Part shown: one piece after another, positions 30,408-42,200 of the stretch
Layout: each line of letters starts with the position of its first letter
Position numbering within the stretch: position 1 is the stretch's first letter
NCBI RefSeq assembly: GCF_035046485.1
Contig: NC_085137.1
Span: 501,538,536 to 501,602,535 of the forward strand
DNA: 64,000 nt
Reading direction: 5' to 3'
Origin: Aedes albopictus
Taxonomy: Eukaryota > Arthropoda > Insecta > Diptera > Culicidae
Translations under genes and position numbers: made by a program
The notes under the pieces: generated by a model
Seen by the model: only the letters and a program-made list of their open reading frames with translations
Database searches by the model: none
What the model was told of the DNA's origin: nothing

Positions 30408-30826
30408 TTATAATTTCATTTCTTACCATTGCCGCACAGCGATTATTCCACGTAAATAGTTGACTTTTCGAGTAGAAATTTTATAAATCAAACTACCGAA
30501 ACTCAATACACCAACAATGGCCGCCGAGCAAAACGAAAATGTTCATCACGGACCAGCAAGTTCTTGTAAGCGGGGCATTTCATGCATCAGATCTTCTCCA
30601 GTGGGAAGCGCACCCGACAACTGGATGATATGCGTTGTGGGGCACGCGCGAAACAAACATCATCCAGTGTGTGGATGATCCTGTTTCGATTTCATCTCAC
30701 CCAAATTCCGGATGACGGTACATATTGTAAGCGTATTGTTTGCAACACCTCAACAAACTGGCTATCATTCGAAAAAGCTGCACTTCATCAGTCGGTTGCC
30801 ACAGTCAGTCGGAAAAGGGTGTATCC

Positions 30827-31227
30827 CAAGGGGTTGGTCACTCGGCACATTGTGCCCGGCACACATGCCGGCACATCTCGGCACACATGGGCACAACATA
30901 GAAATCCAACTTTGCGGTATGGAATCAAACTGTCATTATACTTACGATTGCAAAAAATCCCTTCATACAGATTCTAGACAAGTGTTCTGGGTGGAATTTT
31001 GTCGGTAAACACTGACTAGACCAATAACATTCGCCAAAAATAGACAGGATTATAATTAGCGCAAAAAAATTCTAAGAAAATATTCCACTGGGCACATTCG
31101 GCACACCTCCGGCACGTTCGGCACACTTCGGCACACACTGAAAAACAACCGGCACAGTTTAGGCACATATTGGCACACGCTCAAAAATCACGGCACAAAT
31201 GAAGTGTGCTGAATGACCAACCCCTTG
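30827..31227 (+). mobile_element. hAT-type MITE, copy 1 (401 bp)
   Basis: The termini CAAGGGGTTGGTCA and TGACCAACCCCTTG are flanked by the 8-bp duplication GTGTATCC (30819-30826 and 31228-31235). The interior is packed with GGCACA words. An 8-bp duplication is the hAT signature (family knowledge). Non-coding. Confidence 0.9.
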
Positions 31228-31263
31228 GTGTATCCTATATCGCTTCATTGGGAATGATGTTTC

Positions 31264-31664
31264 CAAGGGGTTGGTCATTCAGCACACTTCATTTGTGCCG
31301 TGATTTTTGAGCGTGTGCCAATATGTGCCTAAACTGTGCCGGTTGTTTTTCAGTGTGTGCCGAAGTGTGCCGAACGTGCCGGAGGTGTGCCGAATGTGCC
31401 CAGTGGAATATTTTCTTAGATTTTTTTTGCGCTAATTATAATCCTGTCTATTTTTGGCGAATGTTATTGGTCTAGTCAGTGTTTACCGACAAAATTCCAC
31501 CCAGAACACTTGTCTAGAATCTGTATGAAGGGATTTTTTGCAATCGTAAGTATAATGACAGTTTGATTCCATACCGCAAAGTTGGATTTCTATGTTGTGC
31601 CCATGTGTGCCGAGATGTGCCGGCATGTGTGCCGGGCACAATGTGCCGAGTGACCAACCCCTTG
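31264..31664 (-). mobile_element. hAT-type MITE, copy 2 (401 bp), opposite orientation
   Basis: Almost identical to the copy at 30827-31227 but inverted, with its own different 8-bp duplication GATGTTTC (31256-31263 and 31665-31672). The two copies therefore arose by separate insertions 36 bp apart, not by inverted duplication. Confidence 0.92.
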
Positions 31665-31710
31665 GATGTTTCATTCGTTCTAAGGAGGATATTTTCGCTC
31701 AGTGTAGACG

Positions 31711-32230
31711 AGTGCACCGATGAACTGAATTCATCGCGGTCCGAGAATTTTGACACTACAGCGGGGTCGTTTCCAATCAGAATTGCTCAATTCTGATTGG
31801 AAATCTTTCACTTCTGATTGGAAGCGACCCCGCTCTAGTGTCAAAATTCTCGGACCGCGATGAATTCAGTTCATCGGTGCAGTCGTCTATGGACTTATCC
31901 GCCGATGAACTGAATTCATCGCGGTCCGAGAATTTTGACACTAGAGCGGGGTCTGTTCCAATCAGAATCGTCCAATTCTGATTGGAAACGGCTTATAAGT
32001 CCATTGAGTTGTCCAAAAAATGTCTCACGAAACCTAATGCAAGCCTATCCATATACGTGAGAACAAAAGATGTTTACAAAGTTCTTACAGATACATTAAC
32101 ACGGGAAATCTGAACACAAACCACTACCACACAGGAATTTGGATTGGTCAATAGACGCATGCACCGATAAACTGAATTCCGCTTCCAATCAGAAGTGAAC
32201 GATTTCCAATCAGAATTGAACAATCGGGTT
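31711..32230. repeat. Cluster of foldback repeats (ACTGAATTCATCGCGGTCC unit)
   Basis: A unit of roughly 75-85 bp containing CGATGAACTGAATTCATCGC, GAGAATTTTGACACTA and CCAATCAGAATTG occurs forward at about 31712-31788, inverted at about 31795-31880 and forward again at about 31903-31985. A decayed partial copy is at 32160-32225. The first two form a long hairpin. Confidence 0.75.
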
Positions 32231-32654
32231 CTTTAGGGGTATCCAGATCATTGTATAGCGCATTTAGTTCACCACTGGACTATCTCACTAGTTTTCACAA
32301 GTGCGAAAATGCAAATAAAAGTGCGCGATTGCATCCATCCTTAATTTATTTATTATTTATTTATTCATCTGACCTAGCTGGTCTTAATAAATTCTCAAAA
32401 CTTACTCAAATCGGCGTAAAAACCCTATATCTGTTTACAAAACAAGCATACACAACAAATTACACGTATAAAATTACAAAATACAATACAATTTACAAAC
32501 AGTGTCAATTAGGTAAAAAAAAGTCAATTTGAATATTTTTCCATTCTAATGGGAGTGATTCTTGTACGGGTGGGTTCTCGTCTGCCGCTTATCGAAACCA
32601 TTCCCTCAAGCGGTTCTTGAAAGTGGTCAACGAAACATTGAAGTCAAAGACTGC

Positions 32655-32836
32655 ATAGTGGTTTCTGCTTTTAGTAGTGTTGCGTGTACACACACGCTGC
32701 ATTACACGAACACCATTTGAGTTACTGGTTGAAAATAGTAAACAAAGATCAGCTGTTCCCAGCAAAATCAAATGGGCATATTTTCAACCAGTAGATTTGC
32801 ATTAGTGTTCGTGGCACCGCGCTGCGAAACCACTAT
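32655..32836. mobile_element. MITE (~182 bp)
   Basis: Inverted termini ATAGTGGTTTC and GAAACCACTAT. Further inner inverted pairs are ACACGAACAC / GTGTTCGT and ACTGGTTGAAAATA / TATTTTCAACCAGT. Confidence 0.7.
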
Positions 32837-33299
32837 ACACTTCGTTGAACTTAGTCGTCATAAAGCGGATAGGGTCATGTTCGCCATACAATGAGCTCTT
32901 TCGCTTAGGCTATAGAAAATAACAATATTTTATTCATTAAACAACCCAATTAACCAGATAGATTCCACGGTGACTTGAAGGGAAGGCAGCTCCGGAAATT
33001 CAGCATAGCAAACCCGGGGTTTAGACTGTCTGCGCTAGTCAGGATATCTGGAGCTGGTTCGCCCTCGGCGGAGTTCATGTATGTCACAATTCAATCATCT
33101 TTTACAAGGATACCCACCATCATTGTCACCTGAAATGATAAATCAGTAAGAGGAATTAGTCGAACGGCATTTCATTATTATTTATGTATTTAATTTGCCT
33201 TTCAATATTAAATGAAGTCCAATTTTCTGGTGAAGTTTCTGCTCCGAATTGATGATCATTCTGGTTTGGCTGGATTTGACTAACCTTTTTATTTTTCAG

Positions 33300-33625
33300 C
33301 CAAATATGGGTAAAACTCGGTTACCCATATTTGGGTAAATTAGCTTTGGGAACGTTCAAAAATTACGTCCAACATTTGGGGGAGGGGGGGGGGTTCTTGA
33401 AAAGTGTGACAGTACGTGTATTGGGTATAGGGAAGTTGCGTGACAGAGGGGGGAGGGGGGGTCTAGAAATCCCGAAAAACGATGGACGTAATTTTTGAAT
33501 CTTCCCTTTACTGCTATTATAAGCAAATTTTACCGTTTTTTCTCGGTATACTGTACCCAAATTATGGGTTTTGAATGCAAAACCCAAATATGGGTAAATC
33601 GATTACCTATTTATAGGTAAATAAA
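33300..33625. mobile_element. CCAAATATGGGTAA inverted-repeat element with a nested G-rich MITE
   Basis: CAAATATGGGTAA and its complement are repeated at both sides (33300-33340 and about 33545-33620). Nested at 33355-33499 is a 145-bp MITE with TTCAAAAATTACGTCCA ends and two runs of G (33377-33391, 33450-33460) typical of a common Aedes MITE. Confidence 0.65.
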
Positions 33626-33767
33626 CTGACCTTCGTGCACGCGGGAATCGAGAAAAAAACCCATCACACCGGCGAACACGAGGGGAAACGCGTCGTACTT
33701 GCCCGAATCTCGCTTCGCATTCTGTTCTATGCTAGAAGACAACCATGAGATATTACCGAATGCGAGG

Positions 33768-33823
33768 GAAACCAAAAAGAGCCTCTCTTCTGCAGATAGG
33801 ACCTTTGGATATCTTTGGCCTGA
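33768..33823. repeat. Third copy of the AGGTCCTATCTGCAGA terminal repeat
   Basis: The reverse complement of this stretch matches 2331-2395 closely. A partner arm was not found nearby, so this may be a broken or solo end. Confidence 0.55.
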
Positions 33824-33829
33824 ATTCGG

Positions 33830-35590
33830 TTGTTGTTTTCGCATTGTTTTTGCTTGTCTGTCACGCCCCATTCGCGAAATCAAGCATAACTTTTCAATCC
33901 GACGTAACTCGAGAATGTAAACAAATCCGGGTTAACTGCTGCATGCATGATTCATGAAGCAAATTGAAGAATCCACATCACTGTTTGATGATTTATTGCT
34001 TAATTTATCTAACTATTTTGATGTTTACAACTTTACTGATAGATACACCGTTTTAATATATGAGAAAACCAAACGACGTATCTAGCCAAAATCAAAAGTA
34101 ACAGATACACCAAACTGGCACCATACAAAAGCGACGTATCTGGCATGACGTATCTCTAACCAACCCGGTGTATGGGTATTTTTGTCAAATTTCATTGTTA
34201 AAATTATATGGAATGAGTATGTTTTGTTTCTTACCTACACTCAAATTAATTTACTGATAGAATCTAAGTGCAGAAAGCACATAGATTACGAACGAGAGAG
34301 AAAAAAACCATTCTATGTGCAACAAATAAAAATTAAAAGTCACTCTATTAAATGCCATTCTTTATATAATAAATTTAGAGTGTAGCAGCATAAAAAGCAA
34401 CCTTGTCAACATAAAATCCAAAGATAAACATAACAAACGTGGAACGAGCATGGCGCCTGCAGAAGTCGCATTTTGTCGCACAAAATTTCGAGATTTCTCA
34501 AACGTGGTGCTCAAAGTTATAGCTGCTTGCAGGTTGAAAAGGTAAATAGTTAACTTATTATTCAAGCTTCAAAAACCTTCAAACTATGCACATCTCTTGT
34601 GTATTTCCTATAGATTTGCGTCGATCACTTAACCACCAAACTAGCGAACGGTTTTGGAGCTGCCGGATGGAGCTGCTGCTGTAACTTGACCGAATAACTG
34701 TCTGGCGGAAGGTTTTTTCGGCGGAAGCCACCAGCTTTGTCGACCGTGGCATCGTCGGATCACCCCGGACCATCCTTTTCATGAGCTAGCGGTGTGAAAT
34801 GTTCAACTAATAACAATTAACCTTGGACGCAGCTATTCCCCCAAAAATCACATCGACGATCGACGGTTTCACCAAACGGAAAAGGGCCCGATGCATTTCG
34901 GTTCCTGGACACGATCTGCTGTAAAGGTAAGCGAATGGTTTCTCTGACCATGGATCTTTAATGTAAATGGTTAACCATTATAAGCTATTTACGTTAAGTT
35001 TGCAATGCATTATAAATAAAACTTATTTTACAACAATCGTCAACGGTTCGCTTTTTCATTTCAAATATCGTATAATCTGTGATCAAATTGATTAAGTTCT
35101 TTCCAAATCCAAGCATAGCAAATGATCTGGAAAGTAATTTATATCAGTTCGATCACAGATTATAAAAATTCTCATTTATTTTTATTTCAAAGCCAATTCT
35201 TAATGCAAATAATTTCAATATTCTTATCAATAGAAACCATGTACCTCGCTATTGAAATCCAGTTAATTGATGCTTACAAAGTAATAGGTTTGCACATAAA
35301 ATTCATCTTGACTGGATTGACAAAGTTTCGATAGGGCTGCACTTAGTTTTTAAGTGCAAAACCAATTGGTCACAATCTAAGTGCAGTACACTTATATTCA
35401 AAATGTTAATTATTCTGAGTGTAGTGCGTGCTATATCCCTGGTGATGTTAAGCATGAAAAAACTTATGAAAAGTCTCTTTATAAAAAACTATTTTAGTGA
35501 AATGGTCGCTAACATTGACCATGAATTTACTCAGATCAGTGAAAAAGTTAGATACGTCGATTTGAAAAATTATGCTTGAAATACTCCAGA
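33830..35590. other. Intergenic DNA without a supported gene
   Basis: It contains short direct repeats (ACGTATCT.GCCA near 34076-34165) and a more G+C-rich patch at 34600-34930 with a 67-codon minus-strand frame that I do not recognise. AAGTGCA words recur near 35340-35395. Confidence 0.35.
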
Positions 35591-35591
35591 T

Positions 35592-35820
35592 CTGCATTAA
35601 CATGTCTAAAGGGTCTAACTCGGTAAACAAACATTGTTTCAGTCGCTGTAGGGCTCATCTCGATCCACCCACGCATCTGGGGGCCGTTATCAGAAAGAGC
35701 GAAGATAGATCTTTCTGATAACGACCCCCAGATGCGTGGGTGGATCGAGATAGACCCTACAGCGACAGAAACAATGTTTGTTTACAAAACGAGTTAGACC
35801 CTTTAGACATGTTAATGCAG
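35592..35820. repeat. 229-bp near-perfect palindrome upstream of flotillin-1
   Basis: Arms of about 108 bp (starting CTGCATTAACATGTCTAAAG) are inverted repeats with few mismatches, around a ~13-base centre (GCGAAGATAGATC). It ends 366 bp before the flotillin-1 ATG, so it is in or next to the promoter or 5' UTR. It may be a foldback MITE. A transcript through it would form a long hairpin. Confidence 0.85.
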
Positions 35821-36185
35821 AGATTTTCTCATCGTGCAAGAGCATACTTTGGCCGCATCGGCACCTCAGCGGTTCACTCCAGAACTTAACGAAAGTTATC
35901 GCTCGCACCAACACATCCGCACCGCAAACGCTCAAAAACCGTAAACACCGCTTCGAAAAACCCGAAAAGCTCATCCCATTTCCAATCAGAATGTGTTCAG
36001 TCGGCGGCTGAGTCGGACGTGTGCGCGTTGTTTTCATTCGTGGTGTGTGGCCCGCAAACGGGGAAAGAACTTTGACTAATCATCATCACCTTCGCAGGAA
36101 TTTTGCGTGACATTTTTTCATCGGTCGAAAGTCCGGTTTTCCACGCGTAGTTTGGTGCTAGTTTGTGCAGTGATCGACCGGCGAG

Positions 36186-36237
36186 ATGGTGTGGGGCTTT
36201 GTGACGTGCGGTCCGAACGAGGCGCTGGTGGTTTCAG
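36186..36237 (+). CDS. Flo1: Flotillin-1 coding exon 1
   Basis: The ATG in GCGAGATGG is followed by 17 codons plus one base. The donor is GTTTCAG|GTGCGA. The junction codon is Gly, completed by exon 2. A TCAGTC initiator-like word lies at 35997-36002, but the transcription start is unknown. Confidence 0.93.
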
Positions 36238-39200
36238 GTGCGAAAAATTCGATTTTTTTTCCTGGTTCCAGAGGGAAGAAGCTGTGTGTGGTGAAAAAAA
36301 ATATGATTTTCTTCCGCTGGCTGGTTGGCTGGCCTCTGGTGCTCTCTGTGTGTGTGCGTGTGCATAATGGTTGAGGAGGGTGGGGTGGATGCCGTCATCG
36401 AAGAGTCCGCAAGTAGGATGAGGGTTTTACGATGGGTGGTGTTTTGGGTGGTGGAATGGAGTGACACAATATCAACAACAACAAAGATACGACGGATCCA
36501 AAGTCGGCAGTGCCGAAGCGGGATTTTGACGTTGGTTTGTGGCAGAAGGAAGATGAAATTTTGGGGACTTTTTTCTTGCATGTATTGGAGTATCTGGTGA
36601 GTAAGTTTGTGTTTCTATGTTGCCGAGGATGAGGCGGATCATAAAAGGATAGGATGAAAGCATCATTAATAACTATGCCGCCTGAGTGGAGCCGCTGGCT
36701 GTTTAGGTCATGAAAGTGTAAATAAAACATTAGCGTGTTCGCTCCTCATGAGAACAGAATGAAAACGAGATTGAATTTTAGACGCTTAACTCGCCAGTAA
36801 AGATTTTTCCAAGTGTTTATTTTGTTTTGATTCAAAAGTTTTATTTTATTTTATGATAATTGCGATTGTTGCCGATTTACCGCGGAAATTATTTATCGAA
36901 TTTCATGAATTGCTCGAATAGTTAAAATTGAATTCGTCCAGTAAACAACGCATGAAAGTCGCTCGGAGTTGTTGCAGAAGTTTCTTCTACAATTCCTTCG
37001 AATTTCTAAAGAAATACTTGGTAGAATTCCTACATGAACTCTTTTTATAACATACATGAAGGACGAGACAAAATCTCCTGATATAGTTTTGTACAGTCAT
37101 ACCTCGATATAACGTAACTGCAATTTTATTTTCGTTACGTTATATCGAAGTTACGTTATATCGAAGCAAAATTCATGAATTTCGTTTTAAATACATATTT
37201 TGAAAAGAAAATTACCAAAAAAATATGTTAATCACCCAACAGTGATTTCCAGCCTTTCTTATATACTTTTTTTCATCATCGAATTTTATATATTTTTAAA
37301 AGTTTGTAAGATCATACATAAGTCGAATACTTAGCATGTCTCTTTATATTTAACTATTTAAGCCAATGTCACATAAATCAAGATTCTTTTTTGCATCTAG
37401 AACTGGTCAAACGTCAAGCGTTATCTATTGGTGTAACGCATAGTAAGAAATCTATGTGACGCAGGAAAAATTATAATCCGATGATACCTCCAGAAATTCT
37501 TCTCGGGAATCCTCTAGAAATAATTCGGGAATTCACCCAGGAATTCCTGGTTGAGACACCTCATGTGATTCTAAGGATATTTATCCAAAGATCCTTCAAC
37601 TTTCTAAGATTCCTCCATAAATTCTTACTGAGTTTTATATCTATGATATCTTTAGGAACGCCTGCCTTAATTGCTCCAGATGTTCTTGATATGATTCCTC
37701 CAAGAATTTCCCCTGTGGTTTCTCAAGGAATTTCTGTAGGATTCCCCAAAGAGATTTGCTTTTCAAGATTTATTCTGTCCTAGATTTTTCCAAGGTTTTA
37801 TTCTGTCGTTCCTCTTAAAATTCCTACCAGGATTTCTCCAGTCACTCCTGCAAGAATCCTCCAAAAAGTTCCAATATTTCAACTATTTATTTATTTTATT
37901 TATTAACTTCATCTTCAGCTATAGCTGTACAGATTGTTTGGTTACTTAAATTAATTGCCTAATCCTAGTTTTAAAAGTCGTTCTAGTTAAATTAAAATCA
38001 AACCACGGTACACTGTTTAATAATCAAATACATCTCTCAAACGGGTGATGCCGACCATACGCTGTGGAATGCCGAGCAACCCAGAACAATTATCGGTGAC
38101 GTAAACGACGAGCCGGAGCATAGAAATTGACTTGATGTAGAAGATCTGGACAGTCTGAACGGTCACATAAAATATCGAATGCGAACATCATCTGGTTTTG
38201 TTGCGCAGGAGTCACTGTAACTTACTTCTAACAAATGAATTTTTACTTGCTAGAAGTAAATCGCAGTGACTTCTGCGTCATGAAAACCTGCGCCGCTGTG
38301 ACTCTTCTATGACAAGTGTGTTACTTGGGGTATTTGCCAAGATTCACCCAGGTTTTCTTGCTGCAACTCATCCAGCACAATTTGACGAAGTTTCCAAAAG
38401 ATTTCCTCTTTAGATTCCGCTAGAAAAACTTCTGTGATTTCTTCAGAAGTTCCTCCAGAGATTCCTTGGAAATTTCCTTTTGAGATACAGAAGCAATTCT
38501 TTAAAAAAAATATTGTAAGGATTTCGCCAAGAATAACAGATAGAATTCCACTAGGAATTTCTTCAAAGATTCCTCCAGATATTCATTATTTGATTTTTCC
38601 AGGAATTCTTCCTGAAATGCATCCAGGATTTTTTTTTAATTACTTCAGGAATTCAACCTGAGCTTAATTTTCCATGGAATCTAACTGTGACCCTTCTTGA
38701 AAATTCAACTAGGATTCCACCAGTGCACGAATTTCTCCGAAAGTTCCTGCTGAGATTTATACAGAAGTTCCTTATGTAATTAAAGACTGCCCCTGAATGT
38801 TACCAGAAATAACAGAGTTTATTGCGGTAGAAATTCCTCCGAGGATAAAGCACGATTTTTTTTCAGGAATTCTTCCAGGAGTTCCACCATTTATTCAGGA
38901 ATGACTTTAGGAATTCCTTCAAGAGTTCTTCTGAGGATTTCTTCGCGAATTTCTCCAGTGATTTCTCAAGAAGTTCCTCCAGGGATTTATCAGAGAATTT
39001 CTCTAGTGGTTTTCTGCAAAATTTACTCTAAGACAAAGCGGACCGTTACTGGCGTTCTTACACCCAGTATCACACGAAATCGAGTTCACTTCCAATGCTG
39101 TCTACTGTCATCTCGTCTGGAGTTTAAAGGCTATGTTCCAGTAGGGATGTAATGCCCATAATGAGTAGAAGATGTAATATTTGTTCTGTGAAGAGTTATA

Positions 39201-42200
39201 TAACATTTCTTATCAACTGTGACACCGAAAACTTTTATAAAAGTTTGAAATTGGTCGTATAACCCATAACTGCATAGATGGCTTGGTTCCAGAAGGGGTG
39301 TATTATCATATAGAAAATTTTGTAAATCACTCTAATTATTTAAATAGTGAAAAGTTGGAACCAAAAAAAAAGTTACGTTATATCAAGGTAAAAGTTACGT
39401 TATATCGAGTTACGTTATATCGAGGTTACGTTATATCGAGGTTACGTTATATCGAGGTATGACTGTATTAACATCTCGAGGAATTATGAATAACATTTTT
39501 GAGAAAATCATAGGAAAATAGACTATAGGAACTTCTGGTGAAGATCCTTGTAAAAATTATGTAAAATATATGAAATTCCTCCTTTCTAGGGTATCTTTTG
39601 ACTTGCCTTAAAGGATTTTGATCATCCGGAGGAACTCTGAGAAGTTCCTGGAGAAACTCCCTTAAGAATTTCTTGGAAAGCTCTTAGAAGAACTTTAAAA
39701 CTTTCTGGAGAAATTATTGAGTAAAAGTTCTGTCAAAATTTCTTGAAGGCAATTCTGAAAAATCACTCTGAGGATTTTCTTGAAATACTTGAAGGAATTT
39801 CTTGATGTATCCCTTGAGAGATACCTTCTTAAGACATCCATTAACATACTCCTGAAAGAGTTTTAGAAAACATCTTATCCAAATCATTAGAAAAATCATC
39901 GTTGCCATCTCATTGAAACCCTTAAAATTTCTGTAGAAATCATCGAAAAGCTTCATGATGAAACTACTAAAAATCATAAAGAGTACCCAAAGGAACTTCA
40001 CGAAGAAATTTAGAGATTTTATGTGGAAATTCTGGAGGAAATCCAGAGCGAATTTTTGAAGACGAGATTACTTGATATATCCCTTTAATAATTCTGGAAA
40101 GTTAACCATTGATTCCATTACTCATTGCGGAATTAACCCATTGTCCTAGAAACATTTGGACGAAATCTTATTTAAACCTTTGAATCTTTGCAGCACTTTC
40201 TTGAACCTGATAAAATTGTTAGAAAACTTTGGAGAACTCCTACTAGAAGAAACTCTTGAAAAAAGTTTATTCAAAGAGTAGCTCATTGAAGTGCTCTCAT
40301 AGATCACCAATATTAAGATAAAGTCTTTGAGCTACTTATAAGAAACTCCTTGGAAATTTAACTTTAACTTACTTGGAACCTGAAATAGTTTTTTCTTCAC
40401 ATAAAGTGGTCACCCAGATGCCACCTAGGATTTTTTAAGCATTCTTGCTGGCATTCTTTCTGGAATTGATGTTGGAATCCTTCAAGCAATTTTTGCAAAG
40501 ATTCTTACAGAAATTTCTGCTGAGATTTTATTTGAGGATTCCTTCAGAAAGACCTTTTGGTATTCCTCCAGAAATTCCTATAGCAATTTGTCTTAGGATT
40601 CCTCCAGAAATTCCTTCTGCAATTGTTCCAGTAATTCTTTCAGGAACTCCTCTGGGGATTCCTCCACGAAATAATCCAAACATTCTTCCAAGGATCCCCC
40701 CAGCAATATCTCTAGATATTTTTTAGAGATTTCTCCAGGTATTTCATCAAGGACTTCCCCAGAAATTCCTTCTGTGCTTTTATCCAGGCCTTCTTTTGGT
40801 AATTCCTCTCAGGATCCATCCAAAAAATCCTGCAGGGTTTGCTCCAAAAGTTTCTGCTGATTCTTTCATGAGATTCTTCTAGAGAGGAATCTCTTGTAGA
40901 GAATTATCCCAGGATTCCTCCAAAAATTCCTACTGTGATACCTTCAGATATTCTTGCAGAAAATCTTCTAGCAATATTTACAGGGATTGCTTCAGGAATT
41001 GTTGCTGGGATACTTCCCCGGTGATTCCTTCAGGGATTTTGCCATAGTCTCATCTAGGAATTCCTGCGCCTTTCTCCAGCAATTGCAGTATTCTTCTAGG
41101 CATTTCTCTAGGGATTCCTCCAGAAATTTTTCAAATTTCAATCCAAAAATTCCTCTAGATATTCTTCTAGGGTTCTATCTAGGGATTCCTCTAGAGTTCT
41201 ACCAGGGCATTTGCTCCAAAGCTTCCCCCGAAAATTTCTCCAGGGATTCCTAGACTCCATGGAATAACCATGGACATTACAAACAACAAATTCATAGCAT
41301 GATGAGTCTCGTCATAGGCTGTCATAGCATCAGATGTTGGATGATTTTCTTTAAAATTGACAGTTGTTCAAACTAGATGCAGGCCTGGTAGTGAGTCACT
41401 TTTTAGTGATTTGGTCACTATTTTCGAGTTAGTCACTAAAAAGTCACTATTTGTATGAAAAAGTCAGTAAAGTCACTATTTTCGTAAATATGACAACATT
41501 TAGAAGATCATATAAGACTTTTGGTAAAACAACAATGAAAAAAATGCTGCACAAATTTTCCCCAAAAACTTGTTTTATAGAAATTTCGGCTGCGCCGCTT
41601 ATTAACTCATTGTTATGTCGACCTTTAGCTACAATTTTATTGTATTTGGGAGAAGTGAAGATGGATTTGCAGCTAAGATTATAGATGAACTTCTGAATTA
41701 CTATACTTTTCAATAGTATTTAACACTGCAATATTCCTGCAATAACACTGCAATATATTTCCCAAGTAACAAAATTAATTTTATAATGCTTTTGAAGTAT
41801 TCTTTAACACCTGTTCTTTAAAACCATGCATAAACCAAACTGCTCTGCAACACGACATCAACTCAACCATAAACCCGCCATAAGACCAAAGAGGCCCATC
41901 CTAAGATGCTCTTGGAGAGTTGTTTTTAAATTTCTCTTAAAACTTGTTGTACTTCCCAAGTTGTCCTCAAGGCGAATTGCTCTCTCCTTGTAGAATTCTT
42001 CAAGTGCACGATAAAACGATAATAAATTTGTCAGTGTTGTTGCTGATGCAGCTTTTATGTCGACAGAAAAGTTTGGTGAATTAAATTGAAATTAAAAACA
42101 CAATGAAAATGACACATTATTGTAATCGGGATTAATTTATTACACAAATTGGAAATATTTCCGTGGTGTAACAAGGATGCCAAATGCCAAGCGAAATTCA

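Larger units (their letters stand above)
30516..31800 (+). pseudogene. Possible orphan gene or transposon gene fragment, interrupted by two MITEs
   Basis: A good start context (CAACAATGG, ATG at 30525) opens a short frame beginning MAAEQNENVHHGPASS, with a donor-like TCTT|GTAAGC after 16 codons. A second open stretch from about 30712 reads up to the first MITE (30827). Its frame continues across the 36-bp inter-MITE spacer and beyond the second MITE to about 31796, once the MITEs and one copy of each duplication are disregarded. I recognise no domain. It may be an old transposon frame, a small mosquito-specific gene, or chance. Confidence 0.25.

Noticed and set aside
34579..34782. 67-codon minus-strand frame starting at a true ATG
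   Set aside because: No recognisable domain and no splice context that makes a gene; kept only as part of the intergenic description.
36234..36600. Open frames reading on from flotillin exon 1
   Set aside because: They extend into intron 1 past a good donor (TTTCAG|GTGCGA); conservation stops exactly at the splice site.
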